64,000 nt of DNA from Thiogranum sp963752745 (GTDB taxonomy: Bacteria; Pseudomonadota; Gammaproteobacteria; DSM-19610), in contig CAVWAK010000028.1 in NCBI GenBank assembly GCA_963752745.1, positions 1 through 64,000 on the forward strand, written 5' to 3'. Below, one piece after another: positions 51,817 through 61,407 of the stretch. The notes beneath the pieces are model-generated. The model saw nothing but the letters and a program-made list of their open reading frames with translations. It was not told the origin of the DNA and searched no databases. The translations under genes were made by a program, and so were the position numbers. How positions within the stretch are numbered: position 1 is the stretch's first letter; the number at the start of each line of letters is the position of its first letter.

Positions 51817-53818
51817 GCAGCAGTTCGCCACTCCAGACAGTAGTTGATACCGGCGGCATCGAGACCCGGCGTTGGCGGCGTTGTACCTCGTCAGCGTGCA
51901 GGGTGTTGGCAAAGTGTTGCAGGGCGCTATCGAAGTCGGGGTCAGTGCGCAGAAAACGCAGCAACATAAAGCGGTTTTCGATGTACAGGTAGCTGGCGCT
52001 GCCGATCCAGAGCGGCGCTCCGGTAGCGGACTCGCGCAGACCGCTGTCCCACAGACGCAGTACCAGTAGCCGGTTATCCAGTGTATGTGCCAGCAGGATC
52101 TGCTGGGTGTTGCCGCGATGCACCTGCGGTAGAACCGGCAATTCATTCAACCCGGCGTCGCTGTTGAACAGATCCAGCAACCCGGACAAGTCCGTGGTAT
52201 GGGGGGCTTGCCAGCCCTGATCGCGTAACGTTTGCTCAATAGTAGTGCGGGGAGCCAGCCACTGAATATTCAACGGATAGTTGAGCTGGCTTTCGAAGGC
52301 ATCGCGAAAAGCGGGCAGATTTTGCCAACCAGCTGACAACCAGTCAGTGCGGGAAATATTTTCCTTGGCAACAGGGTGTGGCTGGTAAAAGGCCAGGTTC
52401 TGGTCGAAGCGCTGACTGGTATACAGGCTGCTTACTGTTAACAGGGCGGCTAACGCGATCGGCGTAAACACGCGTGCAGCGATCGGGGGTGCGGGGTGCT
52501 GTCGATAGGCGATGCCCATTAACGCCACCCAGAGCAGGCCAAGGCTCAGTCCGCCGAGTATGTCTGATAACCAGTGGACACCGAGATAAAGGCGCGAAAA
52601 ACTGATGGCAACAATCAGGAACATCGCCATCGAGTAGGGCAGCCAGTGCCAGCTGCTACGCAGTTCACGGGCAACGGCCACCGCCAGAAACCCGAACACG
52701 GCTACCGAGGCCGAAGCGTGGGCACTGGGGAAGGAGTAGCTCATCGTTGCAGCTTCAACCAGTGGTGGACGCGCCACCGCCATATAGCCTTTCAGGGCCT
52801 GCGTTAGCAGCCCAACGCTGGCCACCGTGATTGCCCAGTGCAGGGTGACCCGCCAGCGCCGTTGCCATAGCAGCCAGGCGCCAAGCAACAGGGCGAAACC
52901 ATACAATACCAGGCCACTGCCCAGCCCCGTTATCGCTACCATCAGCCGATCGCCGAGTGGGCTGCGCAACGCCTGCAGCTGGTTGAACAGGTAAAGGTCA
53001 ACATTGTATAGCGGGTCGCCCGCGGTGGGGCTGCCGATCAGTGTTAACAGCGCCCAGCTGGCGATCACCAGCAGTGCAGTCAGCACCGTCATGCCGCGCG
53101 CTTCCGGGTGTTGCGGATCGAGCAGCGCGGCAGTCAGGGGTTGCAGTCGCCGGTGCCTGCGGGACCAGTCGAGGATGCCCAGCTGGGCGGCGTGCGCATG
53201 TGGCTGCAGGCTGCGGGCAATACGCTGCATTAACCACCAGGAGAACCACAGCAGCGCTAGCAGAACGATAAGCAGCAGGGCCAGACGCCCGGCGATCTCA
53301 GCTGCAACACCGATCGAGGCACCGAACAGAACGCCAGGAAAAATGTACGCAGGTGCCCAGAGGATGGCGGATAAGGTGTTAACCAGGAAAAAGCGTTTCG
53401 CTGGCATATCCAGCATACCGGCAACGGCTGGCAGCAAGGGCCGGACCGGGCCGACAAAACGTGCCAGCAAAATACTCTTGCCGCCGTGTTGGTGGAAGAA
53501 ATCCACGCCGCGACTGATCATGTCGGGGTATTTCCGAAACGGCCACATGACGCGCAGGCGCTGATGGTAGTAACGTCCGATCAGGTAACTGCTGCCGTCA
53601 CCGATGATGGCGCCAACGGTAGCCCAGATCAATGTCGGCACCAGCTCCATGGTTCCGGCTGCAATCATGGCGCCGATGCCGAACATGATGACGCTGCCCG
53701 GCATGAACAGGCCGATAACCAGAAAAGATTCCAGTGCAGCGACCAGCAGAACGAACAGACCCGCCCAGTTGGGATGGGCTTGTATCCAGTGCAGGAGTTC
53801 GTTGAGCGCTGCTTCCAT
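51800..53818 (-). CDS. DedA-PAP2-LssY three-domain membrane protein
   Basis: 672 residues. Residues about 1-200 are a DedA/SNARE-associated domain (SFLVIGLFMPGSVIMFGIGAM, FRKYPDMISRGVDFFHQHGGKSILLARFVGPVRP). Residues about 240-440 are a PAP2 lipid phosphatase with the active-site motifs KGYMAVARPP, SFPSAHASASVAVFG and SRLYLGVHWLSDILGG. The C-terminal part (about 480-670) resembles the LssY domain (DWLSAGWQNLPAFRDAFES, LNIQWLAPRTTIEQTLRDQGW). DedA proteins act as lipid flippases and PAP2 removes phosphate from lipid carriers, so the fusion probably recycles undecaprenyl pyrophosphate or phospholipid precursors. hemL lies just upstream on the same strand. Confidence 0.92.
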   Translation of the reverse strand: MEAALNELLHWIQAHPNWAGLFVLLVAALESFLVIGLFMPGSVIMFGIGAMIAAGTMELVPTLIWATVGAIIGDGSSYLIGRYYHQRLRVMWPFRKYPDMISRGVDFFHQHGGKSILLARFVGPVRPLLPAVAGMLDMPAKRFFLVNTLSAILWAPAYIFPGVLFGASIGVAAEIAGRLALLLIVLLALLWFSWWLMQRIARSLQPHAHAAQLGILDWSRRHRRLQPLTAALLDPQHPEARGMTVLTALLVIASWALLTLIGSPTAGDPLYNVDLYLFNQLQALRSPLGDRLMVAITGLGSGLVLYGFALLLGAWLLWQRRWRVTLHWAITVASVGLLTQALKGYMAVARPPLVEAATMSYSFPSAHASASVAVFGFLAVAVARELRSSWHWLPYSMAMFLIVAISFSRLYLGVHWLSDILGGLSLGLLWVALMGIAYRQHPAPPIAARVFTPIALAALLTVSSLYTSQRFDQNLAFYQPHPVAKENISRTDWLSAGWQNLPAFRDAFESQLNYPLNIQWLAPRTTIEQTLRDQGWQAPHTTDLSGLLDLFNSDAGLNELPVLPQVHRGNTQQILLAHTLDNRLLVLRLWDSGLRESATGAPLWIGSASYLYIENRFMLLRFLRTDPDFDSALQHFANTLHADEVQRRQRRVSMPPVSTTVWSGELLLIGDD

Positions 53819-53839
53819 TTGGTTGCCGGGGATGGTGCC

Positions 53840-55127
53840 TTATGCGGGTAATGCCCTGAAAGCCTGTTCGGCAGCCGTCAGCGTAGCTTCAATCGCATCT
53901 GCATCGTGTGCCGAGGACATAAAACCGGCTTCAAATGCGGACGGTGCGAGGTACACGCCCGCGTCCAGCATGGCATGGAAAAACGCCTGGAACTGGCCCA
54001 GGTTGCAGGTATTTACGTCGGCAAAGCAACCTACTGAGTCCAGCTCGGTGAAGAACAGGCCGAACATGCTGCCCACCTGGTTGGTGGTAAAGGGGATGCC
54101 GGCGTTATCAGCCAGTTCACGCAGGCCGGCGAGTAACTGTGAAGTCGTGGTTTCCAGCCCGGCATGAAAACCGGGCTGCTGAACCAGTTGCAGGGTAGCC
54201 AGTCCGGCCGCCATGGCGACCGGGTTGCCGGACAGGGTGCCGGCCTGGTAGACCGGGCCCGTGGGGGCAATGTGCTCCATGATCTGGCGCCGGCCGCCAA
54301 AGGCGCCGACGGGCAGTCCGCCGCCCACTACTTTGCCCAGCGTGGTGAGGTCGGGCATCACATTGTAGTACTGCTGGGCGCAACCGGTGGCGAAGCGGAA
54401 ACCGGTCATGACTTCGTCAAATATCAACACAGCGCCGGACTGGTCGCAGACCTCGCGCAACGTCTGCAGGAACCCGTCGGAGGGCGGGATACAGTTCATG
54501 TTACCGGCGACCGGTTCGACAATAATGGCGGCAATCTGCTCGCCCATGTCGGCAAATACGCTGCGCACCTGTTCGGCATTGTTGTACTCAAGTGTGAGTG
54601 TGTGTTTCGCCAGGTCTGCGGGTACGCCGGGCGAAGTGGGCACGCCCAGGGTCAGTGCGCCGGAGCCGGCTTTTACCAGCAATGAATCCGAATGGCCGTG
54701 GTAGCAGCCTTCGAATTTGACGATGTTGTCGCGACCGGTAAAACCACGCGCCAGGCGGATGGCGCTCATGGTCGCTTCGGTGCCCGAGCTCACCATGCGT
54801 ACCATTTCCAGCGACGGCACCAGTTGGCACAGCGTGTCAGCCATGCGGGTTTCGATTTCTGTTGGCGCGCCGAAACCCAGGCCGTTGGCGGCCGCCTGTC
54901 TGCACTGCGTTGACCACGTCGGGGTGGCAGTGGCCGCCGATCATCGGGCCCCATGAGCCAACATAGTCAACGTAGCGGTTGCCATCGGCATCGAACAGGT
55001 AGGGGCCCTCGCCGCGGCTGAAGAAGATCGGTGTGCCGCCAACGCCTTTAAAGGCGCGGACTGGCGAGTTCACGCCGCCGGGGATGTGTTGGCAGGCGCG
55101 TTCAAAGAGTTGCTCAGACTGTGACAT
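53840..55127 (-). CDS. hemL: Glutamate-1-semialdehyde 2,1-aminomutase, with one frameshift
   Basis: PLP enzyme that forms 5-aminolevulinate for haem synthesis by the C5 route. The first frame from ATG 55127 gives CQHIPGGVNSPVRAFKGVGG and YVDYVGSWGPMIGGHCHPD, then loses sense at NAVQT. The other frame resumes with ANGLGFGAPTEIETRMADTL and continues through VSSGTEATMSAIRLARGF, IIVEPVAGNMNC, DEVMTGFR and GGGLPVGAFGGRR to the end at 53840. One extra base near 54895 joins them. Restored length is about 427 residues, standard. hemL should be essential, so an assembly error is likely. It is followed by the DedA-PAP2 gene. Confidence 0.94.
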
Positions 55128-55166
55128 GGTGTGTTCCTGGTCTATAAAACAAAGTGATTGCTGCTA

Positions 55167-55802
55167 TCAGTGTTCAAACTGGCGTGCAAACCCGGCTGCG
55201 GCCTGGCGAATGTCGGCGGCGGCAAAAACGCCGCGTACCACGGCGAGCATATCTGCTCCTGCGTCCAGCAGCTGTCCGGCGTTGTCCGGCGTAATGCCGC
55301 CGATAGCGGCCACCGGTAACCCCCAACGCTGCTTGCTATCGGCAATTAAAGCCGGCGTTGCCTGTATGGCATCCGGCTTGGTACCTGAGGCAAAGAAGCG
55401 GCCAAAGGCAATATAGTCGGCACCCTGTTCGGCTGCCTGTCGCGCAAGCTCCGGACGGTTGTAACAGGAGATGCCGATAATTGCATTGTCGCCCAGCAAC
55501 TTGCGAGCGCTGACGAGATCGCTGTCATGCTCGCCGAGGTGTACTCCAGCCGCGCCGCAGTCGGCGGCGAGTCCGGCATCGTCGTTAATGATCAGGGGAA
55601 CATTATGCCTGTTGCAAAGTTCAGCTAATGCGCGAGCCTGTTTTAGCCGCAAGCGGCTGTTGCCCGACTTGTCACGGTACTGGATAAGTCTGGCACCACC
55701 TTCGATAGCCAGCGCCACATGTTCTTCCAGCTGTGCGTCCGGTTGCAGTCCGGCATCGGTAATGGCGTACAGGCCTTTAAGGCGCGCAGCAGGGTGGTTC
55801 AT
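55167..55802 (-). CDS. thiE: Thiamine-phosphate synthase
   Basis: Joins HMP-PP to the thiazole phosphate. 211 residues forming a TIM barrel: KGLYAITDAGLQPDAQLEE, RLIQYRDKSGNSRLRL, PLIINDDAGLAADCGAAGVHLGEHD, IGISCYN and VAAIGGITPDNAGQLLDAGA. The QYRDK and HLGEHD motifs hold substrate residues. It lies 9 bp behind thiD and upstream of hemL on the same strand. There is no TPP riboswitch in the thiD leader that I can see. Confidence 0.97.
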   Translation of the reverse strand: MNHPAARLKGLYAITDAGLQPDAQLEEHVALAIEGGARLIQYRDKSGNSRLRLKQARALAELCNRHNVPLIINDDAGLAADCGAAGVHLGEHDSDLVSARKLLGDNAIIGISCYNRPELARQAAEQGADYIAFGRFFASGTKPDAIQATPALIADSKQRWGLPVAAIGGITPDNAGQLLDAGADMLAVVRGVFAAADIRQAAAGFARQFEH

Positions 55803-55811
55803 GAGTGCGTC

Positions 55812-56618
55812 CTAGCTATCGTCGTCCCGCGCCCAGAACAGGCGGTTGGGAATCTGTTGTCCCATACCGATGCGATAGCCCTCGGCGAGTGCTTGCCAGG
55901 TGTACTCCTGGGCTTCGTGGATGGCGCTAAAGGGCTCCATTCCCTGTGCCAGCAAGCCGGCAATACTGGCTGCCAGTGTGCAGCCGGAGCCATGGTAGCT
56001 GCCTTCCAGTCGATCCCAGGTGAAGGTCTCCATGACCCGGTTATTGGCGTACAGCGTGTTGATCACTTCGGGAGTGTTCTCGTGGGTGCCAGTGACCAGC
56101 ACGAATTCAGTGCCATGCGACAGCAGCGCCATGGCGCAGGCTTCCAGGGTATCGCCCTCGGGCGCCAGTACGCGTGCTTCCTTGCTGTTTGGAGTGAGCA
56201 CGGTGGCCTGCGGCAGGAGCATTTCGGTCATGGCATCGATAACGTCGTCGTCGGTGATCTGGGTGCCGCTGCCACTCGCCAGCACCGGGTCCATGACAAC
56301 GGGTATATCGGGGTAGTCCTTGAGGATGGAATGGATGGCTTCTACCGCCTCAGTGCTGGCCAGCAGGCCAAGCTTGAAGGCACTGACGGGCATATCCTCG
56401 AGTACCGCGCGTGCCTGCTCGACAATCAGGCCGCCGTCGAGAGGCGTATAGCCGATCACATCCTGGGTGTCCTGTATGGTCAGGGCGGTGACAACCGGGG
56501 CGGTATGACAGCCATGACTTATCAGCGACTCGATATCCGCCTGGATACCTGCGCCACCGCTGGGGTCATTGCCCGAAAACACCATAATCACCGGTACCGG
56601 CGAGGTCGACTGGATCAT
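55812..56618 (-). CDS. thiD: Hydroxymethylpyrimidine/phosphomethylpyrimidine kinase
   Basis: Phosphorylates HMP twice to HMP-PP, feeding ThiE. 268 residues from ATG 56618. Ribokinase-fold motifs are VFSGNDPSGGAGIQADIE, TALTIQDTQDV, VVMDPVLASGSG, VLTPNSKEARVL and the catalytic GSGCTLAASIAGLLA. The frame is open 35 codons further upstream without conservation. It diverges from the rubredoxin gene and begins the thiD-thiE-hemL run. Confidence 0.96.
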   Translation of the reverse strand: MIQSTSPVPVIMVFSGNDPSGGAGIQADIESLISHGCHTAPVVTALTIQDTQDVIGYTPLDGGLIVEQARAVLEDMPVSAFKLGLLASTEAVEAIHSILKDYPDIPVVMDPVLASGSGTQITDDDVIDAMTEMLLPQATVLTPNSKEARVLAPEGDTLEACAMALLSHGTEFVLVTGTHENTPEVINTLYANNRVMETFTWDRLEGSYHGSGCTLAASIAGLLAQGMEPFSAIHEAQEYTWQALAEGYRIGMGQQIPNRLFWARDDDS

Positions 56619-56787
56619 GTCGGAATGTCCTGCGCATTTGTGCCGCAGCTGGTCCGGGATCTGGCGGGAGATAACGTCATTTTCGATAACCTGTTGCTTA
56701 GAGACGCTATTGTAGCACTGCATCCAGCTATTGTGCCCGGCGGTTTCCGACCTACAATGACAGTTGATTCAGGTTGCAGGATTGATA

Positions 56788-56961
56788 ATGGATAACTTCA
56801 AAACCTATATGTGCGTCATTTGCGGATTTGTCTATAACGAGGCCGATGGTCTGCCTGAGGAAGGTATAGAGCCGGGCACGCGCTGGGACGATATCCCGCT
56901 TAACTGGGTATGTCCGGAATGTGGTGCCGGCAAGGATGATTTTGAGATGGTGCAGATTTAG
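56788..56961 (+). CDS. Rubredoxin
   Basis: 57-residue electron carrier with the iron-binding pairs MCVICGF and VCPECGAGKDDF and the usual aromatic core (YNEADGLPEEGIEPGTRWDDIP, W in NWVCPEC). It is the minimal single-domain form. Its position opposite thiD is conserved in gammaproteobacteria, although no reaction linking them is known. Possible partners are alkane hydroxylase, rubredoxin reductase or oxygen-defence enzymes, none of which is in the window. Confidence 0.96.
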   Translation: MDNFKTYMCVICGFVYNEADGLPEEGIEPGTRWDDIPLNWVCPECGAGKDDFEMVQI

Positions 56962-57031
56962 GGTGACGCGCGGGAAATTTCTGCAATCCCGGCTACACTA
57001 GAAGTGTAGGAGAAATGCAGCGGAGGGTCGC

Positions 57032-57529
57032 ATGCGAGACCCGGAACAGATTCAATTTAAGGAATTGGTAAAAACCGCGCGGGATTACTGCAATCTGATC
57101 GATTGCCTGCCGGGCCGCGATGACTGGTTGTTAGCGCTGTTTCAGTTGTTACCCAGGCTGCACGCTAACGTCGTGGCGATACCTGACCCTGGCGGCGGCG
57201 AGGTGACTGATCAGTCATCTGACCTGGATGATCGCTTTGATCTTTTCAGCCAATTGCGCTTGCGTTTGGGTGATCGTGATATGTACTGGCTGGAATTCGA
57301 TCAGCCTGGTGATGTACACGAGGACGACGAGCACCGCAGCGGTAGCCTGGCAGATGACCTCACGGATATTTATTTCGAACTCAAACGCGGTCTGGCTATG
57401 CTCGATGGGGCGACGCCTGATGCCGTGGTACATCTGTGGGAAGTCGGGTTTCAACAGCACTGGGGGCAGCACCTGGTCGATGCCGAGCGGCATTTGTATG
57501 CGCTCAGGGTGAACGAGCAGCTGCGATAG
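57032..57529 (+). CDS. DUF5063-like hypothetical protein
   Basis: 165 residues, acidic and soluble. It starts MRDPEQIQFKELVKTARDYCNLID and ends VGFQQHWGQHLVDAERHLYALRVNEQLR. The pattern with LADDLTDIYFELKRGLAMLD matches my recollection of the DUF5063 family, whose role is unknown. It has good coding character, but the assignment rests on memory only. It lies 70 bp behind rubredoxin. Confidence 0.75.
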   Translation: MRDPEQIQFKELVKTARDYCNLIDCLPGRDDWLLALFQLLPRLHANVVAIPDPGGGEVTDQSSDLDDRFDLFSQLRLRLGDRDMYWLEFDQPGDVHEDDEHRSGSLADDLTDIYFELKRGLAMLDGATPDAVVHLWEVGFQQHWGQHLVDAERHLYALRVNEQLR

Positions 57530-57579
57530 CCGATCTCGGATACGGTGGTTAAACGGGTTGCAGGCTTGGCAGTGCAGCT

Positions 57580-58143
57580 TCAGGGCGGTGTTTGACCCGC
57601 CTGTCCAGCCAGCCATGCGGTTTTTGCAGAAAGCTCAAATGAGCAGGTCCATTTATACGCCAGGTTCATATTTTCGGCCGCGACATAGACACCGTGTCCG
57701 CGTACCACCACCACAGGATGCTCTGCGAGAATTTCGGCCACCATTGCCGGTGCCTTTTCGAGGTAGTCAGCATAAGCGACGCTCAGCACCGGTATGCGTG
57801 GAAAGTAATACTGGCCTTCAAAATCTACGGGTAAAAAGTCATCGCCGCCCAGTGTCATGGCGACGCTGTGGGCGCCGTGACTGTGCATGACAACACTTGC
57901 TGCGGGATTTTTCTGGTAGACCAGTCGGTGTAGAGGGGCATCCAGTGATGCACCGGAAGCCGGGGCAGCGTCCATGCTGCAGCGGATCAGGGCATCGGCT
58001 TCGAGCGTATCGGCGCAGGCGCCACTCGGCGTGATCCAGTAGTCATTCTCGCAACGCACCGACAGATTGCCACTATGTGAGTCGTTTAAGCCATACTGGC
58101 GCAGCCAGCGGTAGTGTTGGATCAGTTCCAGGCGTGGGTCCAT
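57580..58143 (-). CDS. Class II aldolase/adducin-family protein
   Basis: 187 residues. The zinc ligands of this family are visible as HSHGAHS and VVVRGHGVYVA, together with NLSVRCENDYWITPSGA near the N-terminus and the acidic FEGQYYFPRIPVL. The fold is that of fuculose-phosphate aldolase and sugar epimerases. The substrate is not predictable. A gene for fucose synthesis is present 55 kb away but is not an argument for fuculose as substrate. It diverges from gspG. Confidence 0.85.
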   Translation of the reverse strand: MDPRLELIQHYRWLRQYGLNDSHSGNLSVRCENDYWITPSGACADTLEADALIRCSMDAAPASGASLDAPLHRLVYQKNPAASVVMHSHGAHSVAMTLGGDDFLPVDFEGQYYFPRIPVLSVAYADYLEKAPAMVAEILAEHPVVVVRGHGVYVAAENMNLAYKWTCSFELSAKTAWLAGQAGQTPP

Positions 58144-58288
58144 GAGTCTATTCAGTAGCCGGTTTAGGGGAATTTTTGCTCGGTTATTCAGTCCAACGGA
58201 CGACTTTCCGATACAAGACGGTACAATAGGGGCGTGTCGCAGTCCAGATGGACGCGGCGCGGCCCGTGGTTTCTCTACTTAATGAAAA

Positions 58289-58732
58289 ATGAGCATATAT
58301 CGCATGATAAACACTCCTAACCGCCAATCCCGGGGTTTTACCTTAATCGAAGTCATGGTTGTCGTGGTTATCCTGGGGATACTGGCCGCGGTGCTGGTGC
58401 CCAAGGTGATGGATCGTCCCGACCAGGCGCGTATCACCAAGGCGCGTCAGGATATACGTGCGCTGGAAGCCTCGCTGAACCTGTACAAGCTGGATAATTA
58501 CGATTACCCGACCACCGATCAGGGGATTGAGGCGCTGGTCACAAAACCCGATATTCCGCCGGAACCGGCGCGCTGGAAATCCGGTGGCTATCTTGACCGT
58601 ATGCCGCTGGATCCCTGGCAGCAGGAATACCAGTATCTCAGCCCGGGTGTTAACGGCAGTATCGATATCTACTCGACCGGGCCGGACCGCCAGCCGAGTG
58701 ATGACGATATCGGTAACTGGGATATCCGCTAA
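58289..58732 (+). CDS. gspG: Type II secretion major pseudopilin GspG
   Basis: 147 residues. It has a short leader, the prepilin peptidase site RQSRG before FTLIEVMVVVVILGILAAVL, the calcium-site/loop region PTTDQGIEALVTKP and the C-terminal WQQEYQYLSPGVNGSIDIYS with STGPDRQPSDDDIGNWD. These are standard for the main subunit of the pseudopilus. ATG 58304 is an alternative start. It begins the gspG-H-I-J-K-L-M-N run; gspC, D, E and F are not in the window. Confidence 0.96.
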   Translation: MSIYRMINTPNRQSRGFTLIEVMVVVVILGILAAVLVPKVMDRPDQARITKARQDIRALEASLNLYKLDNYDYPTTDQGIEALVTKPDIPPEPARWKSGGYLDRMPLDPWQQEYQYLSPGVNGSIDIYSTGPDRQPSDDDIGNWDIR

Positions 58733-58744
58733 AGCGTAATTTCC

Positions 58745-59299
58745 ATGGTAGCGATGCTAATCCAGCGCATCCGACAGCCTGCCGCCGGCAGGCTGTTTGC
58801 GTTGACTCCCCGGCATTCATCGACGGGTTTCACCCTGCTGGAACTGATGGTGGTGATAGTCATTATCGGCATCATTTTGAGCTTCATGACGTTGTCGACC
58901 GGTAGTGACCAGCGTGCAGAGCAGTTGGAGCGTGAGGCGCAACGCATCGTGGCGCTGCTGCAACTTGCCAGCGAGGAAGCTGTTATGCGCAGTGAGCAAC
59001 TGGCATTGCGTGTGGGCGAAACCCGTTACGAATTCATGATTCTGGAAAACGGCCAGTGGACGCCGCTTGAGGATGATCGTCCGTTACGGCCTAGAGAGCT
59101 GCCTGCCGGCATTGAGTTGCGTCTGGAGCTACAGGATAACCCGCCCCCGGGTTTAACTGCCGAAGACAGCGAACAACCCCAGGTGTTTCTGCTTTCCAGT
59201 GGAGAGATGACACCCTTTGTGTTGACTGTATCCGCGCCAGAGACCGAACTGCGCTATGCCATCAAGGCCAGTTTGCTTGGACGGCTGGAAGTCGAATGA
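58745..59299 (+). CDS. gspH: Type II secretion minor pseudopilin GspH
   Basis: 184 residues. The leader ends STG before FTLLELMVVIVIIGIILSFM, the methylation and cleavage signature. The soluble part has REAQRIVALLQLASEEAVMR, LRVGETRYEFMIL and PLEDDRPLRPRELPAGIEL, typical of GspH. It overlaps gspI by 4 bp (ATGA) and follows gspG by 12 bp, so it is co-translated. ATG 58754 is an alternative start. Confidence 0.93.
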   Translation: MVAMLIQRIRQPAAGRLFALTPRHSSTGFTLLELMVVIVIIGIILSFMTLSTGSDQRAEQLEREAQRIVALLQLASEEAVMRSEQLALRVGETRYEFMILENGQWTPLEDDRPLRPRELPAGIELRLELQDNPPPGLTAEDSEQPQVFLLSSGEMTPFVLTVSAPETELRYAIKASLLGRLEVE

Positions 59300-59697
59300 G
59301 ATCTGCCGCCGGCTTCACGTTACTTGAGGTGCTGGTTGCCTTGATGGTGTTGGCGTTGTCACTTGGCGCCGTGATTCAGACCACCGGTAACTACACTGTC
59401 AATCAGGCTTATCTGCGTGACCGGACCTTCGCCGAATGGGTGGCGCGAAATCTGCTGGCGGAGGCGCAGTTGGAAAATGAGTGGCCTTCTACCGGTCAGA
59501 CCAAGGGTGAAGCCGAGTTTCCGCTGGCGGCGGCGGATATGCCAGGACGGGAATGGCGCTGGGTAATCCAGGTAACACAAACGCCGGAGGAGGACTTGCG
59601 CAGGCTGGATATCAGCGTCTATCCGGGCAATGAGGATGTCGATGGCGATACCGAGCCGACCGCCAGTCTCAGCGGCTTTATAGGTAATCCCCAGTGA
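59296..59697 (+). CDS. gspI: Type II secretion minor pseudopilin GspI
   Basis: 133 residues with the pseudopilin start AAG before FTLLEVLVALMVLALSL. The C-terminal part has NLLAEAQLENEWPSTGQTKGE and REWRWVIQVTQTPEEDLRRLD, as in other GspI proteins. It forms the pseudopilus tip with GspJ and GspK. It overlaps both neighbours by 4 bp. Confidence 0.94.
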   Translation: MRSAAGFTLLEVLVALMVLALSLGAVIQTTGNYTVNQAYLRDRTFAEWVARNLLAEAQLENEWPSTGQTKGEAEFPLAAADMPGREWRWVIQVTQTPEEDLRRLDISVYPGNEDVDGDTEPTASLSGFIGNPQ

Positions 59698-60401
59698 TGC
59701 GTCAGCAAGGTTTTACATTGCTGGAACTGCTGGTCTCGCTGGCGATCTTCGCGTTGATCGGGGCCATGGCTTACGGTGGTTTGCAGCAGGTGCTCGAACA
59801 GCGGCAGGCCACCGAACTGCGGTCACAACAGTTGGCCGATTTACAGAAGTCCTATCGTATTATGCAGCGCGACCTGGAACAGGTTATCAATCGCGGCATT
59901 CGCAACCAGTTCGGGGACCCGGTCGATGCGCTGGTCGGTGGCAGTGGTTATGACGGCATCGAGTTCAGCCGCGCCGGCCACGCCAACCCGGCAGGTTTTT
60001 TGCGCAGCGATGTGCAGCGCGTCGCCTACGTTCCTGATCAGGATACCTTGCTACGGCGTACCTGGCGGGTGCTCGATCGAGCCCAGGACAGTCTTCCCGA
60101 CGAAGAGGTACTGGTAGAGGGTTTACAACAGTTTACTATCCGCTTTCTGGATGATGCTGACGAATGGCGCGACAACTGGCCACCGCAGCAGACGCAGACC
60201 GGCGGTGCTGGTGTGATTGGCCTGCCACGCGCGGCCCAGGTGGAAATCGCACTTGATGACGTCGGCACCCTCAGCTGGATTTTTCTGCTGCCGCAAAATT
60301 ATATTGCTGGTTCGCAAGTGCCGGTTGGTGGCAACAGCGGGGGTGGCGGTAACGGTAACAGCGAAGGCGAAGGTGACGAAGAGCAGGAGGGTACGTCTTG
60401 A
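59694..60401 (+). CDS. gspJ: Type II secretion minor pseudopilin GspJ
   Basis: 235 residues. MRQQG precedes FTLLELLVSLAIFALIGAM, followed by YGGLQQVLEQRQATELRSQQ and KSYRIMQRDLEQVINRGIRN. The C-terminus is a glycine, asparagine and glutamate-rich tail (GGGGNGNSEGEGDEEQEG) beyond the usual GspJ end; its role is unknown. It overlaps gspI and gspK. Confidence 0.95.
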   Translation: MMRQQGFTLLELLVSLAIFALIGAMAYGGLQQVLEQRQATELRSQQLADLQKSYRIMQRDLEQVINRGIRNQFGDPVDALVGGSGYDGIEFSRAGHANPAGFLRSDVQRVAYVPDQDTLLRRTWRVLDRAQDSLPDEEVLVEGLQQFTIRFLDDADEWRDNWPPQQTQTGGAGVIGLPRAAQVEIALDDVGTLSWIFLLPQNYIAGSQVPVGGNSGGGGNGNSEGEGDEEQEGTS

Positions 60402-61354
60402 GGTATGGGCAGCAGCAAGGCGTCGCGCTGGTAACGGCGTTGCTGGTGGTGGCGATTGCTACCGTTGCAGCCGTTGCCATGGTGAGTCGTCAGCAGCTGG
60501 ATATCCGCCGGACCGGTAGTCTTTTGCATGGTGAACAGGCCTGGGCCTATGTTGTGGGTGCAGAAAACTGGGCTGTTGTAGTACTGAGGCGTGATCGCGA
60601 AGACAGCAAGATCGACACCCTCGGCGAGGCCTGGTCAACACAGCCGCCGGTATCCTTCGTCGAAGGCGGGTCGATTATAGGTCGGCTGATCGATTTGCAG
60701 GGCCGTTTCAACGTCAATAACCTGGTGAGCGGTGGTGGGGCAAACGTAGACAACATTGACTATTACAAACGCCTGTTGCGCCTGCTGGACCTGGAAGAAG
60801 AGTTGGCTGACGCGTTGGTCGACTGGATTGATGCCGATATCAATGTGCGTTTTCCCGATGGGGCGGAAGACGAAAATTACCTGTTACTGGAAACGCCCTA
60901 CCGGGTATCCAACCGACCGCTAGCAGATATCAGTGAGTTGCGACTGGTGAAAGGCTACACCGCGGAAGTGGTGGCCACGTTGCAACCCTACCTGGTGGCT
61001 TTACCTGAACCGACGCCGATTAACGTTAATACGGCGGACGCTGTGTTACTCGCGGCCCTGGATGCCGATCTTGGCCTCAGCGACGGCGAAGCGCTGGTGG
61101 AGGCGCGTGGTGAAGATGGCTATGAATCGGTCGATAGTTTCAAGGACCAGCCGGCACTGAATGCCAAACAGGTCGATGATTCATTGTTGAGCGTTGAGAC
61201 CCGGTGGTTTCTGATGGTCAGCCAGGCAGATATTGGCCAGGGCCGGGCCCGTCTGGCGAGCCTGATTCAACGTACTGATGCTGAATTACGTGTTGTCCGG
61301 CGCCAGCGCGAATTCCTCGACACTGTCTCCGTCCCGGTCGACGACGATGAATAG
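60398..61354 (+). CDS. gspK: Type II secretion pseudopilus tip protein GspK
   Basis: 318 residues from a TTG start at 60398 that overlaps the gspJ stop. The pseudopilin motif is GVALVTALLVVAIATVAAVA. Known GspK traits follow: QQLDIRRTGSLLHGEQAWAY, LIDLQGRFNVNNLV, DWIDADINVRFPDGAEDENYL and NVNTADAVLLAALD. As usual for GspK, the first residue after cleavage is not followed by the position-5 Glu. It is the largest pseudopilin and caps the tip. Confidence 0.94.
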   Translation: MRYGQQQGVALVTALLVVAIATVAAVAMVSRQQLDIRRTGSLLHGEQAWAYVVGAENWAVVVLRRDREDSKIDTLGEAWSTQPPVSFVEGGSIIGRLIDLQGRFNVNNLVSGGGANVDNIDYYKRLLRLLDLEEELADALVDWIDADINVRFPDGAEDENYLLLETPYRVSNRPLADISELRLVKGYTAEVVATLQPYLVALPEPTPINVNTADAVLLAALDADLGLSDGEALVEARGEDGYESVDSFKDQPALNAKQVDDSLLSVETRWFLMVSQADIGQGRARLASLIQRTDAELRVVRRQREFLDTVSVPVDDDE

Positions 61355-61407
61355 CCGGGCGAACATGGTAGGATAGGCTACAGAATTCATAGAGATAGCA
61401 AACAGGA

